Shown here one piece after another: positions 8,863 to 17,310 of a stretch of 64,000 nt of DNA. A program made the position numbers and the translations under genes. This DNA is from Bacteroidales bacterium. GTDB lineage: Bacteria > Bacteroidota > Bacteroidia > Bacteroidales > F082. Location of the stretch: assembly GCA_024400425.1 (NCBI GenBank), contig JAKSMV010000010.1, forward strand, positions 28,401 to 92,400, written 5' to 3'. The notes under the pieces were generated by a model. It saw only the letters and a program-made list of their open reading frames with translations, had not been told where the DNA came from and searched no databases. Positions within the stretch are counted from its first letter, which is position 1. Every line of letters begins with the position of its first letter.

Positions 8863-9984
8863 ATGAGTCAACTCATTGTAAAAGATAATGATTATGCGGC
8901 TTGGGTAACAGACATCAAGCAGCGATTCAAGAGCACACAAGTAAAAACTTCAGTAAAACTCAATCAGGAAGTGTTGCTGTTTTACTGGAATTTGGGGCGT
9001 GATATGGTAAATATGAACATCGAAAAACGATGGGGCGAAGGCGTAATGAAAATGCTTAGCCAAGACTTGAAAGATGCGCTTCCTGAAGTGAACGGTTTTT
9101 CTGTTACAAATTTGTATTACATAAAAAGATTTTATATTACTTATAATCAAGTATTTGAAAATTTACCCCAAGCCGAGGTAAATTTCAACGATGAAAGCAT
9201 TTCAGAATTTTTACCCCAAGCTGGGGCAAAAATGAAAGGCAACGCGAACATGCTTTTCTCAATTCCGTGGACTCACCATAAATACATTTTAGACAAAGTG
9301 AAAGGCAATGCCCAAAAAGGCTTGTTTTTCGTTCAAAAGACAATAGAAAACAATTGGAGTCGTTCAGCATTGTTGAACTTTTTGGACACCGACCTCTATG
9401 AACGGCAAGGAAAAGCCATCACAAACTTTGTCAATACATTACCAACAGTACAAGGAGACTTAGCAAGTGAATTGATTCATGACCCTTATAATTTCGATTT
9501 TCTAACTATGACAGAAGGATATAGGGAAAAAGAATTAAAGCAAGCCCTTATTGACAATATTGTCAAGTTTCTAATGGAATTAGGAAGAGGATTTGCTTTC
9601 ATGGGGCAAGAATATCGTTTACAGGTAAGCAGCAAAGAGCAGTTCCTCGATTTATTATTTTACAACACCCAAATACATTGTTATGTGGTTGTTGAAGTAA
9701 AAGTAACCGAATTTGAGCCTTCTTATCTTGGCCAACTATCTGCATATGTATCATTTGTGAATCACACATTAAAGGCAGAACAGGACAATCCTACCGTTGG
9801 CTTGCTAATTTGCAAATCAAAAGACAATGTATTTGCACAATACTCATTAGAAGGATATAATCAACCAATTGGAATATCCGAATATGAAGGCATTAACCTT
9901 TTGCCAACAGATTTCAAGAGCAATTTGCCAAGTATTGAAGATATTGAAGCACAATTAACAGCAAAGAGCAATGAGAAAGTTTAG
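8863..9984 (+). CDS. DUF1016 (YhcG-type) PD-(D/E)XK nuclease
   Basis: 373 residues with the two-part DUF1016 architecture. The N-terminal helical DUF1016_N domain includes EVLLFYWNLGRDMVNMN. The C-terminal PDDEXK fold has the active-site run FLDLLFYNTQIHCYVVVEVK at about 260-280 (D262 and ExK of VVEVK). YhcG/RmuC-like relatives are found in accessory regions and next to restriction systems; substrate unproven. Base composition is clearly more AT-rich than either neighbour. It sits between two outer-membrane genes and its last 14 bases overlap the start of the next gene. A short internal duplication, ENLPQAEV / EFLPQAGA at about 106-123, interrupts the linker between the domains. Likely acquired horizontally. 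Confidence 0.9.
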   Translation: MSQLIVKDNDYAAWVTDIKQRFKSTQVKTSVKLNQEVLLFYWNLGRDMVNMNIEKRWGEGVMKMLSQDLKDALPEVNGFSVTNLYYIKRFYITYNQVFENLPQAEVNFNDESISEFLPQAGAKMKGNANMLFSIPWTHHKYILDKVKGNAQKGLFFVQKTIENNWSRSALLNFLDTDLYERQGKAITNFVNTLPTVQGDLASELIHDPYNFDFLTMTEGYREKELKQALIDNIVKFLMELGRGFAFMGQEYRLQVSSKEQFLDLLFYNTQIHCYVVVEVKVTEFEPSYLGQLSAYVSFVNHTLKAEQDNPTVGLLICKSKDNVFAQYSLEGYNQPIGISEYEGINLLPTDFKSNLPSIEDIEAQLTAKSNEKV

Positions 9985-12109
9985 GACGCTTGGAATATTG
10001 GTTGCATTCTTGGGCATCACTGTCATGGCGAAGGCCCAAATCGCCATCGACACGCTGAGTTCGGATGCGCTGAACCAACTGCTCATCGAGCAGATTGAGC
10101 GTCTGGCTGACGAAGGCGAAGAAGAAAACGACTATGAAGAACTGCTCGACAACTACATCTTCTACAGCGAAAATCCCATCAACCTGAACAGCGAAGAGAT
10201 TGTCCACCTCGCCGAGCTACAACTCATCAACGCCTTCCAGCTCGAAGAACTGCGCAAATACCGCCGCTATTATGGCGACTTCCTTTTCCTCGATGAATTG
10301 GAGATGGTGGAAGGCTTCGACGAGCAGACCATCAACATCTTGCGGCCCATCGTTTGCATCCGCGAAGACAACTCAAAAGACAAAATCACAGGTCAGAAAC
10401 TGGCACGTTATGGCAAGCACCAAGTCATCGGTCGTTATGAGCAAGTCCTTGAAAAACAGCAAGGCTATTACCCTATCAGCGACGAGGAGTTGCTTGACAA
10501 GCCCAATTCAAGATACTTAGGCAGTCCACAGAAATACGAACTTCGCTACAGCTACAACTACCGCAACAAGATTCGGGCAGGCTTCGCGCTCAAGAAAGAC
10601 GCTGGCGAATTGTTTTTCAACGACAAGTTGAGCGACACCATCAAATCCGTTTTGGGCAATAAACGCTATAGCGGCTTCGACTTCTTCGGTTTCCACCTCT
10701 ATGCCAACGACTTAGGCTGCGTCAAAGACGTCGCCTTGGGCGACTACCAACTCTCTTTCGGACAAGGACTCACCCTTTGGTCGGGCATGAATTTCGGCAA
10801 AGCTGTGGCAGGAAGCAGCGTGATGAGACAAGGCAGAGGCATCAGGCCGAAGGCCTCGTCGAGCGAAGCCACATTCATGCGCGGTGCCGCCGTCACCCTA
10901 AATTTTGGCAAATTCTACGGAACGGCATTCTACTCCAACCGCATGATTGACGCCAACGTTTCCATGGCCGATTCGCTGGACGAAGCGGAATATGTAAGCA
11001 GCATTCAAGAGACTGGCTATCACCGCACTATAGGCGAAATCCTCGACCGCCATGCCATCCGTCAGCAAGTGTTTGGCGGACATCTGGCCTTCGCCAACGA
11101 GCACCTCGAAATCGGCTACACACTACACCACACCATGCTGAGCGCCGAGTTGCAACTCACACCGAGCCATTTCAACCAATTCTATTTCCAAGGCAACCAA
11201 CTCACCAACCAAGGCCTCGACTTCAAGTATGTCAACGGCAAGTTCGCCCTCTTCGGTGAAGGCTCGATGAGTTTCAACAAAGCCTTTGCCGGCCTCGTCG
11301 GCCTGACGGTACGTCCTACAGGCTATATCAATTTCACTGCCCTATATCGCAACTACGACAAACGCTACCAGAACCTCATAGCCTCGCCATTTGCCGAAAG
11401 CAGCCGTGGACAAGGCGAGAAAGGCGTGTATCTCGGCATCGAAGTGGCACCCGCACCCTATTGGAACATCCTGCTCTATGCCGACCAGTTCCAATTCACA
11501 TGGCTCACCATGCAAGCCTATGCGCCATCGTGGGGACACGACTACTACTGCCGTATCAGCCACAGTATCAACAAGAAGACATCATATTACTTGCAGTTCA
11601 GGTCGAAGACCAAGATGAAGAACTCGACTGACGAACACACTTTCAGCTACTACCCCATCTTCTACACGAAAAACTCAGTCAAATTCAATATCAACTACAT
11701 GATTGGCAACAACTTCGCACTTTGCAACAAGGCCGAATATGCCCACTACAAGAACGACGACGGCAGCAATTCGCGTGGTTATTTTGTATGCCAGGATGTG
11801 GCCTACAAACCACAAAATAAGCCATTTAGCCTCACTTTCCGCTATGCGCTCTTCGACACTGATGACTACAATGCCCGAGTTTATGCCTACGAAAACGACG
11901 TGCTCTATTCCTTCAGCATTCCTGCCCTCTACGGCAAAGGAATGAGGATTTATCTATTAGGTAAAGTAAAGCTATTCAACGCATTGACGATATATGCGCG
12001 CATCGGTCGCACCATTTATTCCAACCAAGACGAAATCAGCAGCGGTCCGAGCCTCATCAAAGGCAACCACAAGACCGACCTGAAAGTTGAAGCCATTTGG
12101 AAATTCTGA
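9971..12109 (+). CDS. Helix-hairpin-helix (ComEA-like) protein with outer-membrane barrel
   Basis: 712 residues. Signal peptide MRKFRTLGILVAFLGITVMAKA, an acidic N-terminal segment, then two ComEA-type helix-hairpin-helix units (INLNSEEIVHLAELQLINAFQ and FLDELEMVEGFDEQTINIL, residues about 55-120). The rest (about 170-712) is a series of amphipathic strands ending in LKVEAIWKF, like an outer-membrane beta-barrel. This domain combination is known in Bacteroidetes and unassigned; a link to DNA or peptide handling at the outer membrane is speculative. The ATG at 9971 lies inside the end of the nuclease gene. The sulfatase ATG follows 11 bases after its stop. Confidence 0.75.
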   Translation: MRKFRTLGILVAFLGITVMAKAQIAIDTLSSDALNQLLIEQIERLADEGEEENDYEELLDNYIFYSENPINLNSEEIVHLAELQLINAFQLEELRKYRRYYGDFLFLDELEMVEGFDEQTINILRPIVCIREDNSKDKITGQKLARYGKHQVIGRYEQVLEKQQGYYPISDEELLDKPNSRYLGSPQKYELRYSYNYRNKIRAGFALKKDAGELFFNDKLSDTIKSVLGNKRYSGFDFFGFHLYANDLGCVKDVALGDYQLSFGQGLTLWSGMNFGKAVAGSSVMRQGRGIRPKASSSEATFMRGAAVTLNFGKFYGTAFYSNRMIDANVSMADSLDEAEYVSSIQETGYHRTIGEILDRHAIRQQVFGGHLAFANEHLEIGYTLHHTMLSAELQLTPSHFNQFYFQGNQLTNQGLDFKYVNGKFALFGEGSMSFNKAFAGLVGLTVRPTGYINFTALYRNYDKRYQNLIASPFAESSRGQGEKGVYLGIEVAPAPYWNILLYADQFQFTWLTMQAYAPSWGHDYYCRISHSINKKTSYYLQFRSKTKMKNSTDEHTFSYYPIFYTKNSVKFNINYMIGNNFALCNKAEYAHYKNDDGSNSRGYFVCQDVAYKPQNKPFSLTFRYALFDTDDYNARVYAYENDVLYSFSIPALYGKGMRIYLLGKVKLFNALTIYARIGRTIYSNQDEISSGPSLIKGNHKTDLKVEAIWKF

Positions 12110-12120
12110 ACCACACGCCC

Positions 12121-13545
12121 ATGAAAATCAAGACAGCAGTCATATCGGCAGCCTCATTAGCAGCCATCAGCGCTTGCAACACAAGCGAAACGGAACAAAG
12201 CGAGCAACGCAAACCCAATATCGTGTTCATCGTCGCCGACGACTTAGGCTATGGCGACATTGGATGCTTCGGGCAAGAGACCATCCTCACGCCCCACATC
12301 GATGCCTTGGCGGAAGCCGGCGTGCGCTTCACACAAAGCTATTCGGGCACCACGGTCAGCGCACCATCACGGGCTTGCTTGCTGACAGGATTACACAGCG
12401 GCCACACCCCAATCCGCGGCAACTTCGAGATTTTCCCCGAAGGCCAAATGTCGATTCCAGAAGGCACCTATACCCTATTCCAGATGTTCAAGGATGCGGG
12501 CTACGCGACGGGAGCCTTCGGCAAATGGGGCTTAGGCGCTCCCAAATCGGAAGGCGCTCCCGAAAACCAATCGGTTGACGAGTTTTTCGGCTACAACTGC
12601 CAACGCCTATCGCATAGTTATTATCCCGATTATCTCTACCACGATTCGACACGTATCACACTGAAAGCCAACGCTGAAGCCCACAATGGCACATACGCCC
12701 CCGATACCATCCAATACGAGACCTTGCGGTTCATCGAAGAGCACAAAGACGAGCCTTTCTTCCTCTTCGTTCCTTGCATCTTGCCTCACGCCGAGCTGAT
12801 TGTTCCCAACGACAGTCTGTTTACGCAATATGATGGCAGCTTTACTGAAGAGAATCCTTTCACGGGCTGCGATAAGGAATGTGAAAGTTTCCGCAAGGGC
12901 GGCTACTGCTCACAAGACCATCCTTTGCAGACCTATGCTGCCATGGTGTCGAGATTCGACCTTTATGTAGGGCAAATCGTTGAGAAACTGAAGTCGGAAG
13001 GGCTGTTCGACAACACGCTTATCGTCGTCACTTCCGACAACGGTCCACACTGGGAAGGCGGCAACAACCCCGACGTCTTCAAGAGCAACGGCATCTACCG
13101 TGGCTACAAGCGCGACCTTTACGAAGGCGGCATCCGCGTGCCTACCATCATGGTTTGGAACGGCAAAATAGAGTCAAACAGCAAGTCGGATTTTATGTTC
13201 ACCTTTTGGGACTATCTGCCCACCTTTGCTGAAATCGCTGGTATCGAGCCACCTAAGACCGATGGCATCAGCATCGTCCCTACCCTTTTCGGTCAACAGC
13301 AGGAAGGCCACGATTATCTCTACTTTGAATTCCAAGAGTTAGGCGGGCGGCAATGTGTCAGGAAAGGCGACTGGAAACTCATCAAGCTGAATGTCAGCAC
13401 CGAACCAATCTACGAGCTTTACAACATCAACGACGACCCGACGGAAAGCCACGACCTTTCCGATGCAAATCCTGAAATGTTGAATGAACTGAAGACGCTG
13501 CTGGAAAACGAGCGCACCGCCGACCCCAACTGGGAGTTCAAATGA
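12121..13545 (+). CDS. Sulfatase (arylsulfatase family), lipoprotein
   Basis: 474 residues from the ATG at 12121, chosen because it gives a lipoprotein signal MKIKTAVISAASLAAISAC; the ORF opens 24 bases earlier. Catalytic features of family S1 are present. IVADDLGYGD gives the metal-binding Asp pair. SAPSRACLLTG is the serine-type formylglycine motif, which needs an anSME maturase. GKWGLG and VTSDNGPHW complete the metal/sulfate site. The protein probably removes sulfate esters from host or plant glycans outside the cytoplasm; substrate cannot be read from sequence. Follows the HHH-barrel gene closely and ends at a bidirectional terminator. A separate maturase gene is not in the window. Confidence 0.9.
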   Translation: MKIKTAVISAASLAAISACNTSETEQSEQRKPNIVFIVADDLGYGDIGCFGQETILTPHIDALAEAGVRFTQSYSGTTVSAPSRACLLTGLHSGHTPIRGNFEIFPEGQMSIPEGTYTLFQMFKDAGYATGAFGKWGLGAPKSEGAPENQSVDEFFGYNCQRLSHSYYPDYLYHDSTRITLKANAEAHNGTYAPDTIQYETLRFIEEHKDEPFFLFVPCILPHAELIVPNDSLFTQYDGSFTEENPFTGCDKECESFRKGGYCSQDHPLQTYAAMVSRFDLYVGQIVEKLKSEGLFDNTLIVVTSDNGPHWEGGNNPDVFKSNGIYRGYKRDLYEGGIRVPTIMVWNGKIESNSKSDFMFTFWDYLPTFAEIAGIEPPKTDGISIVPTLFGQQQEGHDYLYFEFQELGGRQCVRKGDWKLIKLNVSTEPIYELYNINDDPTESHDLSDANPEMLNELKTLLENERTADPNWEFK

Positions 13546-13551
13546 GGGCAC

Positions 13552-13580
13552 AAAAAAAAGGAGACTTGCGTCTCCTTTTT
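13552..13580. terminator. Bidirectional rho-independent terminator
   Basis: Stem GGAGAC / GTCTCC with a TTGC loop, flanked by an A-run on one side and a T-run on the other. It serves both the sulfatase gene and the convergent dipeptidyl peptidase gene. Confidence 0.85.
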
Positions 13581-13603
13581 CATTTTGGTAAGTATCGAGC
13601 CGA

Positions 13604-15658
13604 TCAATGATGAGCCTTGAGGAAGCTGTAGTGCTTTCCGAGGTCCATGTGTTCGGCAACGAAATCGTCAGGATATTCCACCTTGTAATCCACCACTTGA
13701 CCGTTTTCCTCGACAGGAACAACGACTGGGTTGATGAAACCACCGTATGGCTTCAGTCCAAGGGCGTCGTAACGTTCCTTCACTTCCTTATGGAGGACAG
13801 GGTCCACCTTGACGGCATATTGTTCCACTAAAGCCTTGCCAGCGGCATAGTCGCCTTCGCTCTTGATGCGCTGCACTTCGGCGAGCAGTTCACCAAAGAG
13901 GCCGCGGAGGGCTTCATAGTCGTTGATGACGAAATAGGTCTTGCCGTTTTCCACCTTCTTCTCGATGACGTTGTTGGCTTGGCCGTGTTCGAAGCACCAT
14001 TCGGCGATGAGCTTGCGGTTTTGCATGTGGCTTTCGGTGACGTCTTTGCCTAATTCAACGCGGGCCAGCTGTGTCATCAAGCCATTGCGGATGTAGCCAG
14101 CATACTCAGCCTTGTAGGCTTCAAGGTCGGAGATGACGCCCAGTTCCACCATCTTAGGATCGGCGAGATAATACAGACCAAAGAGGTCGGCACGGGCTTC
14201 TTCAAGAGTGCTGCTGAATTCCTTCAAAGCGCCAGGTTGTGTGCCAGGCAGAAGTTTACCTGAACCGTGGCCGAGGCATTCGTGCAGGTTGGTGTGGATG
14301 ACATCGGTTTCAGAGCCATACTTCTTGCAGAGGTCAATTTCCTCTTGCGAGTAAGCGAACTCGGCGAGGGCGCTACGTGGGCATTCGTCGGCAGCCTTGT
14401 CGTAGGCTTCCATCAGATTGGTGATGGTGACGCTCTTCGAGCCGTAGTCCTTGCGAATCCAGTCGGCGTTAGGCAGGTTGATGCCAATCGGGGGTGAAGG
14501 GAAGCACTCACCAGCCAAGGTAGTGGTGATGATGCTCTTAGCCGACACGCCCTTGCACTCTTCCTTCTTGAAGCGTGGATCGACAGGCGAGTTGTCCTCG
14601 AACCACTGGGCATTGTCGCCGATGAGGGTGCTGCGCTTGGTAGCTTCGAGGTCCTTGAAGTTGACGATGGCTTCCCAGGTAGCCTTGCGGCCCATCGGGT
14701 CGGCATAGTCTTCGATGAAGCCGTTGGTGTAGTCAATCAGCGAGATGGTGTCTTGCACCCAAGCGATGTTGTATTCGTCCCAAATGTTCAGGTCGCCAGT
14801 GGTGTAATAGGCGATGAGCTTGTTGGTGTAGTCGCGTTGGATGTCGTTTTCGGCCACTTCGTTGGCTTTTTGCAGCCAGCCGATGATGGCTTGGATGGCT
14901 TCGCCATAAAGTCCGCCAACCTTATACACATCTTCGTGCAGACCGTTTTCGTCTTTTACGAGTTTGGAATTCAAGCCGTAGGAGATTGGAGTCTCGTCGG
15001 TAGGATCGGCCATGGCATCGTAGAAAGCGGTCACTTCGGCAGCGGTAACGTCACCTTCGTAGAAGTTGACAGCCGAGTTTTGTACGATGTCGTCTTCGCT
15101 GCTGCGGCGCATCTTGTAGAGGCCGCGGTCGAAGATCACGGGAGTCAGGAACTCGATGAAGGCATCCACTGTCTCGCCTTCGTTGAGCGGCAGCAGTTCG
15201 GCATTCGAGTTCTTGATGAGGTCAGCGAAATAAGCCTCCGTCACTTCCGGGAAGAACTTGTCTTCGGCATAGTGATGATGGATGCCATTGCTGAAGAACA
15301 CACGTTTGGCATAGACCATGAAGTTCTGGAAATCAGCACATTCACGGTCGCCTTGATACGATTCGATGACAGCCTCAATGGTCTTGCGGACAGTGAGGTT
15401 GTACTTGAAGTTTTGGTCGGCGAGGATGTCGCGGCCACATTTGGCGGCTTCATTCAAGTAATAAATGTAAGCCTTCTGGTTCAGCGTCAGTTGGTCCCAT
15501 CCAGGGATTTGGTAACGCATGATGCGCAGGTCGGCGAACTCATCGACGAGGAACTTGAAAGATTCCTCTTGTTGCGGTTGAGGTTCTTCGACCGGTTGCT
15601 TGGGCGAGCAGCTCACTAAGGCTCCCGCCAATCCGAGACAAATCATGAACTTTTTCAT
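13604..15658 (-). CDS. Dipeptidyl peptidase III family metallopeptidase (M49), lipoprotein
   Basis: 684 residues with a lipoprotein signal (MKKFMICLGLAGALVSC). The zinc-binding signature is HECLGHGSGK, i.e. the M49 HExxxGH form, and the third ligand lies in EEARADLFGLYYL. M49 enzymes remove dipeptides from the N-termini of short peptides. Cytosolic in many organisms, in Bacteroidetes they are often anchored lipoproteins, which the signal here supports. Full length. A TAnnTTTG element is present about 40 bases upstream. Confidence 0.92.
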   Translation of the reverse strand: MKKFMICLGLAGALVSCSPKQPVEEPQPQQEESFKFLVDEFADLRIMRYQIPGWDQLTLNQKAYIYYLNEAAKCGRDILADQNFKYNLTVRKTIEAVIESYQGDRECADFQNFMVYAKRVFFSNGIHHHYAEDKFFPEVTEAYFADLIKNSNAELLPLNEGETVDAFIEFLTPVIFDRGLYKMRRSSEDDIVQNSAVNFYEGDVTAAEVTAFYDAMADPTDETPISYGLNSKLVKDENGLHEDVYKVGGLYGEAIQAIIGWLQKANEVAENDIQRDYTNKLIAYYTTGDLNIWDEYNIAWVQDTISLIDYTNGFIEDYADPMGRKATWEAIVNFKDLEATKRSTLIGDNAQWFEDNSPVDPRFKKEECKGVSAKSIITTTLAGECFPSPPIGINLPNADWIRKDYGSKSVTITNLMEAYDKAADECPRSALAEFAYSQEEIDLCKKYGSETDVIHTNLHECLGHGSGKLLPGTQPGALKEFSSTLEEARADLFGLYYLADPKMVELGVISDLEAYKAEYAGYIRNGLMTQLARVELGKDVTESHMQNRKLIAEWCFEHGQANNVIEKKVENGKTYFVINDYEALRGLFGELLAEVQRIKSEGDYAAGKALVEQYAVKVDPVLHKEVKERYDALGLKPYGGFINPVVVPVEENGQVVDYKVEYPDDFVAEHMDLGKHYSFLKAHH

Positions 15659-15695
15659 TTATTTGATATTTATTTAGGATTTCGTTTAGGAACGG

Positions 15696-15703
15696 CAAAA
15701 ATA
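15696..15703 (-). promoter_or_regulatory. -7 element of the dipeptidyl peptidase gene
   Basis: TATTTTTG on the minus strand, about 40 bases upstream of the ATG at 15658. Confidence 0.55.
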
Positions 15704-15721
15704 GGATTTTTTTCTTTTAAT

Positions 15722-16738
15722 TCACTCTATTCTCTGCCAACGTTGATTATGCACTCTCTTGTTATTGCCAAGGCCAATGAGATTCCATAAAAATTGCTGC
15801 AAATCATCTAATTTCGCATCTTCGCCTTCACCACGGAAAATGACGTGGTAACGGCCATTTACTTTGGTTTCGAGGCAATAATACACATCGTTGAGCTTTT
15901 CGTTACCTGTGAAAGTCGGTGCCTTACGTCCAATGTCGTTTATCATTTTCTTGAATTGCTCAAATGTTTGAGAACTAATGGATAAGACATCACAGCCGCC
16001 TCCTTTGTTATAAGTATGATAGTTACAAAACAAGATGGCCGACCCATCCTCCTGTGCTTCAATCCTAACGGCATACGGATCATATTCATAGAAAAACCAA
16101 CTGCTCATCCATGTGAAACGATATACCTCTTTGTGGTAATTGTGGCATAGAACAGGTTCGTCCAACCTTTTCAAAAAATCAGAGCAGTGCTCTGCAATAG
16201 AAAGAGTGTCTTGCCTTTGAACTACTTTAGGGAAAAAGCTATAATCAATATGACTTAAAAACAGTTTGCTTTCTGCACATAGAGCAGGAACATATTGCAG
16301 GGCCTCAATTTCATTTTTCAGCCACATAACCTCCTTGTATTCATTAACTTCGATAGACATCATCGGAAGCTTTATGGCTGAATTGCTATTGAGCAAGCAA
16401 TCGAGACTCACATTGACTACATCGGATTTGTTTGGTCGAATCGTTATGGATGTACTACAGGAATCATAATAGCTTTTTAAGAAAACGATGTTGGCAATTC
16501 CATCCTCACAACAATAGCATTTAAAGCGGCCTTGATCATCTCTCAGATAAACATTGCCACAAAATCCCGACCCATCCAAATTTTTGATTTCCAACGACAA
16601 TTGCATAAGGTCTTTCGGAGCTTCAAAAATGCTCAAAGTAGTTTCATCTGTTTTTTTAGGATCAAGGTCCTGCACCTGTGCCTTGACTGCAAAAACGGAG
16701 ACAATCAACAATACAAGAACAATAATGATTCTTTTCAT
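15722..16738 (-). CDS. Secreted protein of unknown function
   Basis: 338 residues with a clear signal peptide (MKRIIIVLVLLIVSVFAVKA). I do not recognise a domain. The segment CGNVYLRDDQGRFKCYCCEDG followed by STSITIRP looks like a short beta-sandwich (carboxypeptidase-regulatory-like), which is only an impression. The C-terminal part contains LSISSQTFEQFKKMINDIG and KVNGRYHVIFRGEGED, suggesting a compact periplasmic domain. It starts 25 bases after the macro-like gene, so the two are probably co-transcribed. Confidence 0.7.
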   Translation of the reverse strand: MKRIIIVLVLLIVSVFAVKAQVQDLDPKKTDETTLSIFEAPKDLMQLSLEIKNLDGSGFCGNVYLRDDQGRFKCYCCEDGIANIVFLKSYYDSCSTSITIRPNKSDVVNVSLDCLLNSNSAIKLPMMSIEVNEYKEVMWLKNEIEALQYVPALCAESKLFLSHIDYSFFPKVVQRQDTLSIAEHCSDFLKRLDEPVLCHNYHKEVYRFTWMSSWFFYEYDPYAVRIEAQEDGSAILFCNYHTYNKGGGCDVLSISSQTFEQFKKMINDIGRKAPTFTGNEKLNDVYYCLETKVNGRYHVIFRGEGEDAKLDDLQQFLWNLIGLGNNKRVHNQRWQRIE

Positions 16739-16763
16739 AGCATCGAAATTGTTATAACCATTT

Positions 16764-17156
16764 CTATTTCATCGTCTCGACAAACTCACGAGGCAGGATG
16801 ACATTCTCCATGTCGAGAGCATCAGCGAACAGCGGGCCAATCTCTTCGATGCGGAAACCCGCAATGCCACATGCAATCTTGGTGACGAGGAATTTCAGTT
16901 CGGGGTGCGATTGGGCGCAAGCCAAGAAGTTCTTCACTTTTCCGGCAATATAGTCCACGCCACCTTCCATCGTGGGCAAGGCGTAGCACTGACCTGTGAG
17001 GCCTTCGCCAACGCCCCATTCGGCACCAAACTTGTGGCAAGCGACAGCAGCCGCACCACCACCATGGAAACCATGTATATTGCTGCCAAACACGAAGATT
17101 TCGTTTGGCTTGAGTTCGGTAATGAACTCCGGAGTGTATGCTCTATTATATGACAT
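16764..17156 (-). CDS. Small macro-fold-like protein (A1S_2505-type phage-associated family)
   Basis: 130 residues. EIFVFGSNIHGFHGGGAAAVA, GVGEGLTGQCYALPTM and FLVTKIACGIAGF match the small family annotated as A1S_2505-like phage non-structural proteins, which resembles a trimmed macro (ADP-ribose-binding) fold. Members are common on phages and also occur as solitary chromosomal genes. A role in ADP-ribose or nucleotide metabolism is plausible and unproven. First gene of a short minus-strand unit with the 338-residue secreted protein. Confidence 0.7.
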   Translation of the reverse strand: MSYNRAYTPEFITELKPNEIFVFGSNIHGFHGGGAAAVACHKFGAEWGVGEGLTGQCYALPTMEGGVDYIAGKVKNFLACAQSHPELKFLVTKIACGIAGFRIEEIGPLFADALDMENVILPREFVETMK

Positions 17157-17178
17157 ATAGTTATGATTTGATTTGTTG

Positions 17179-17186
17179 CAAAGGTA
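17179..17186 (-). promoter_or_regulatory. -7 element of the macro-like gene
   Basis: TACCTTTG on the minus strand about 23 bases upstream of the ATG at 17156. Confidence 0.6.
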
Positions 17187-17268
17187 CAGATTATTTTGAT
17201 TTTTGAGAAAAACATTAAAGATACTTCCGAAAAAAACGGAACAATTTCAAATCATATCAGGTTTTTCA

Positions 17269-17276
17269 TAACTTTG
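17269..17276 (+). promoter_or_regulatory. -7 element of the beta-propeller gene
   Basis: TAACTTTG about 35 bases upstream of the ATG at 17311. Confidence 0.55.
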
Positions 17277-17310
17277 CCGAAAATTCTTTCTTTTTGTCCA
17301 CCAACACCTG

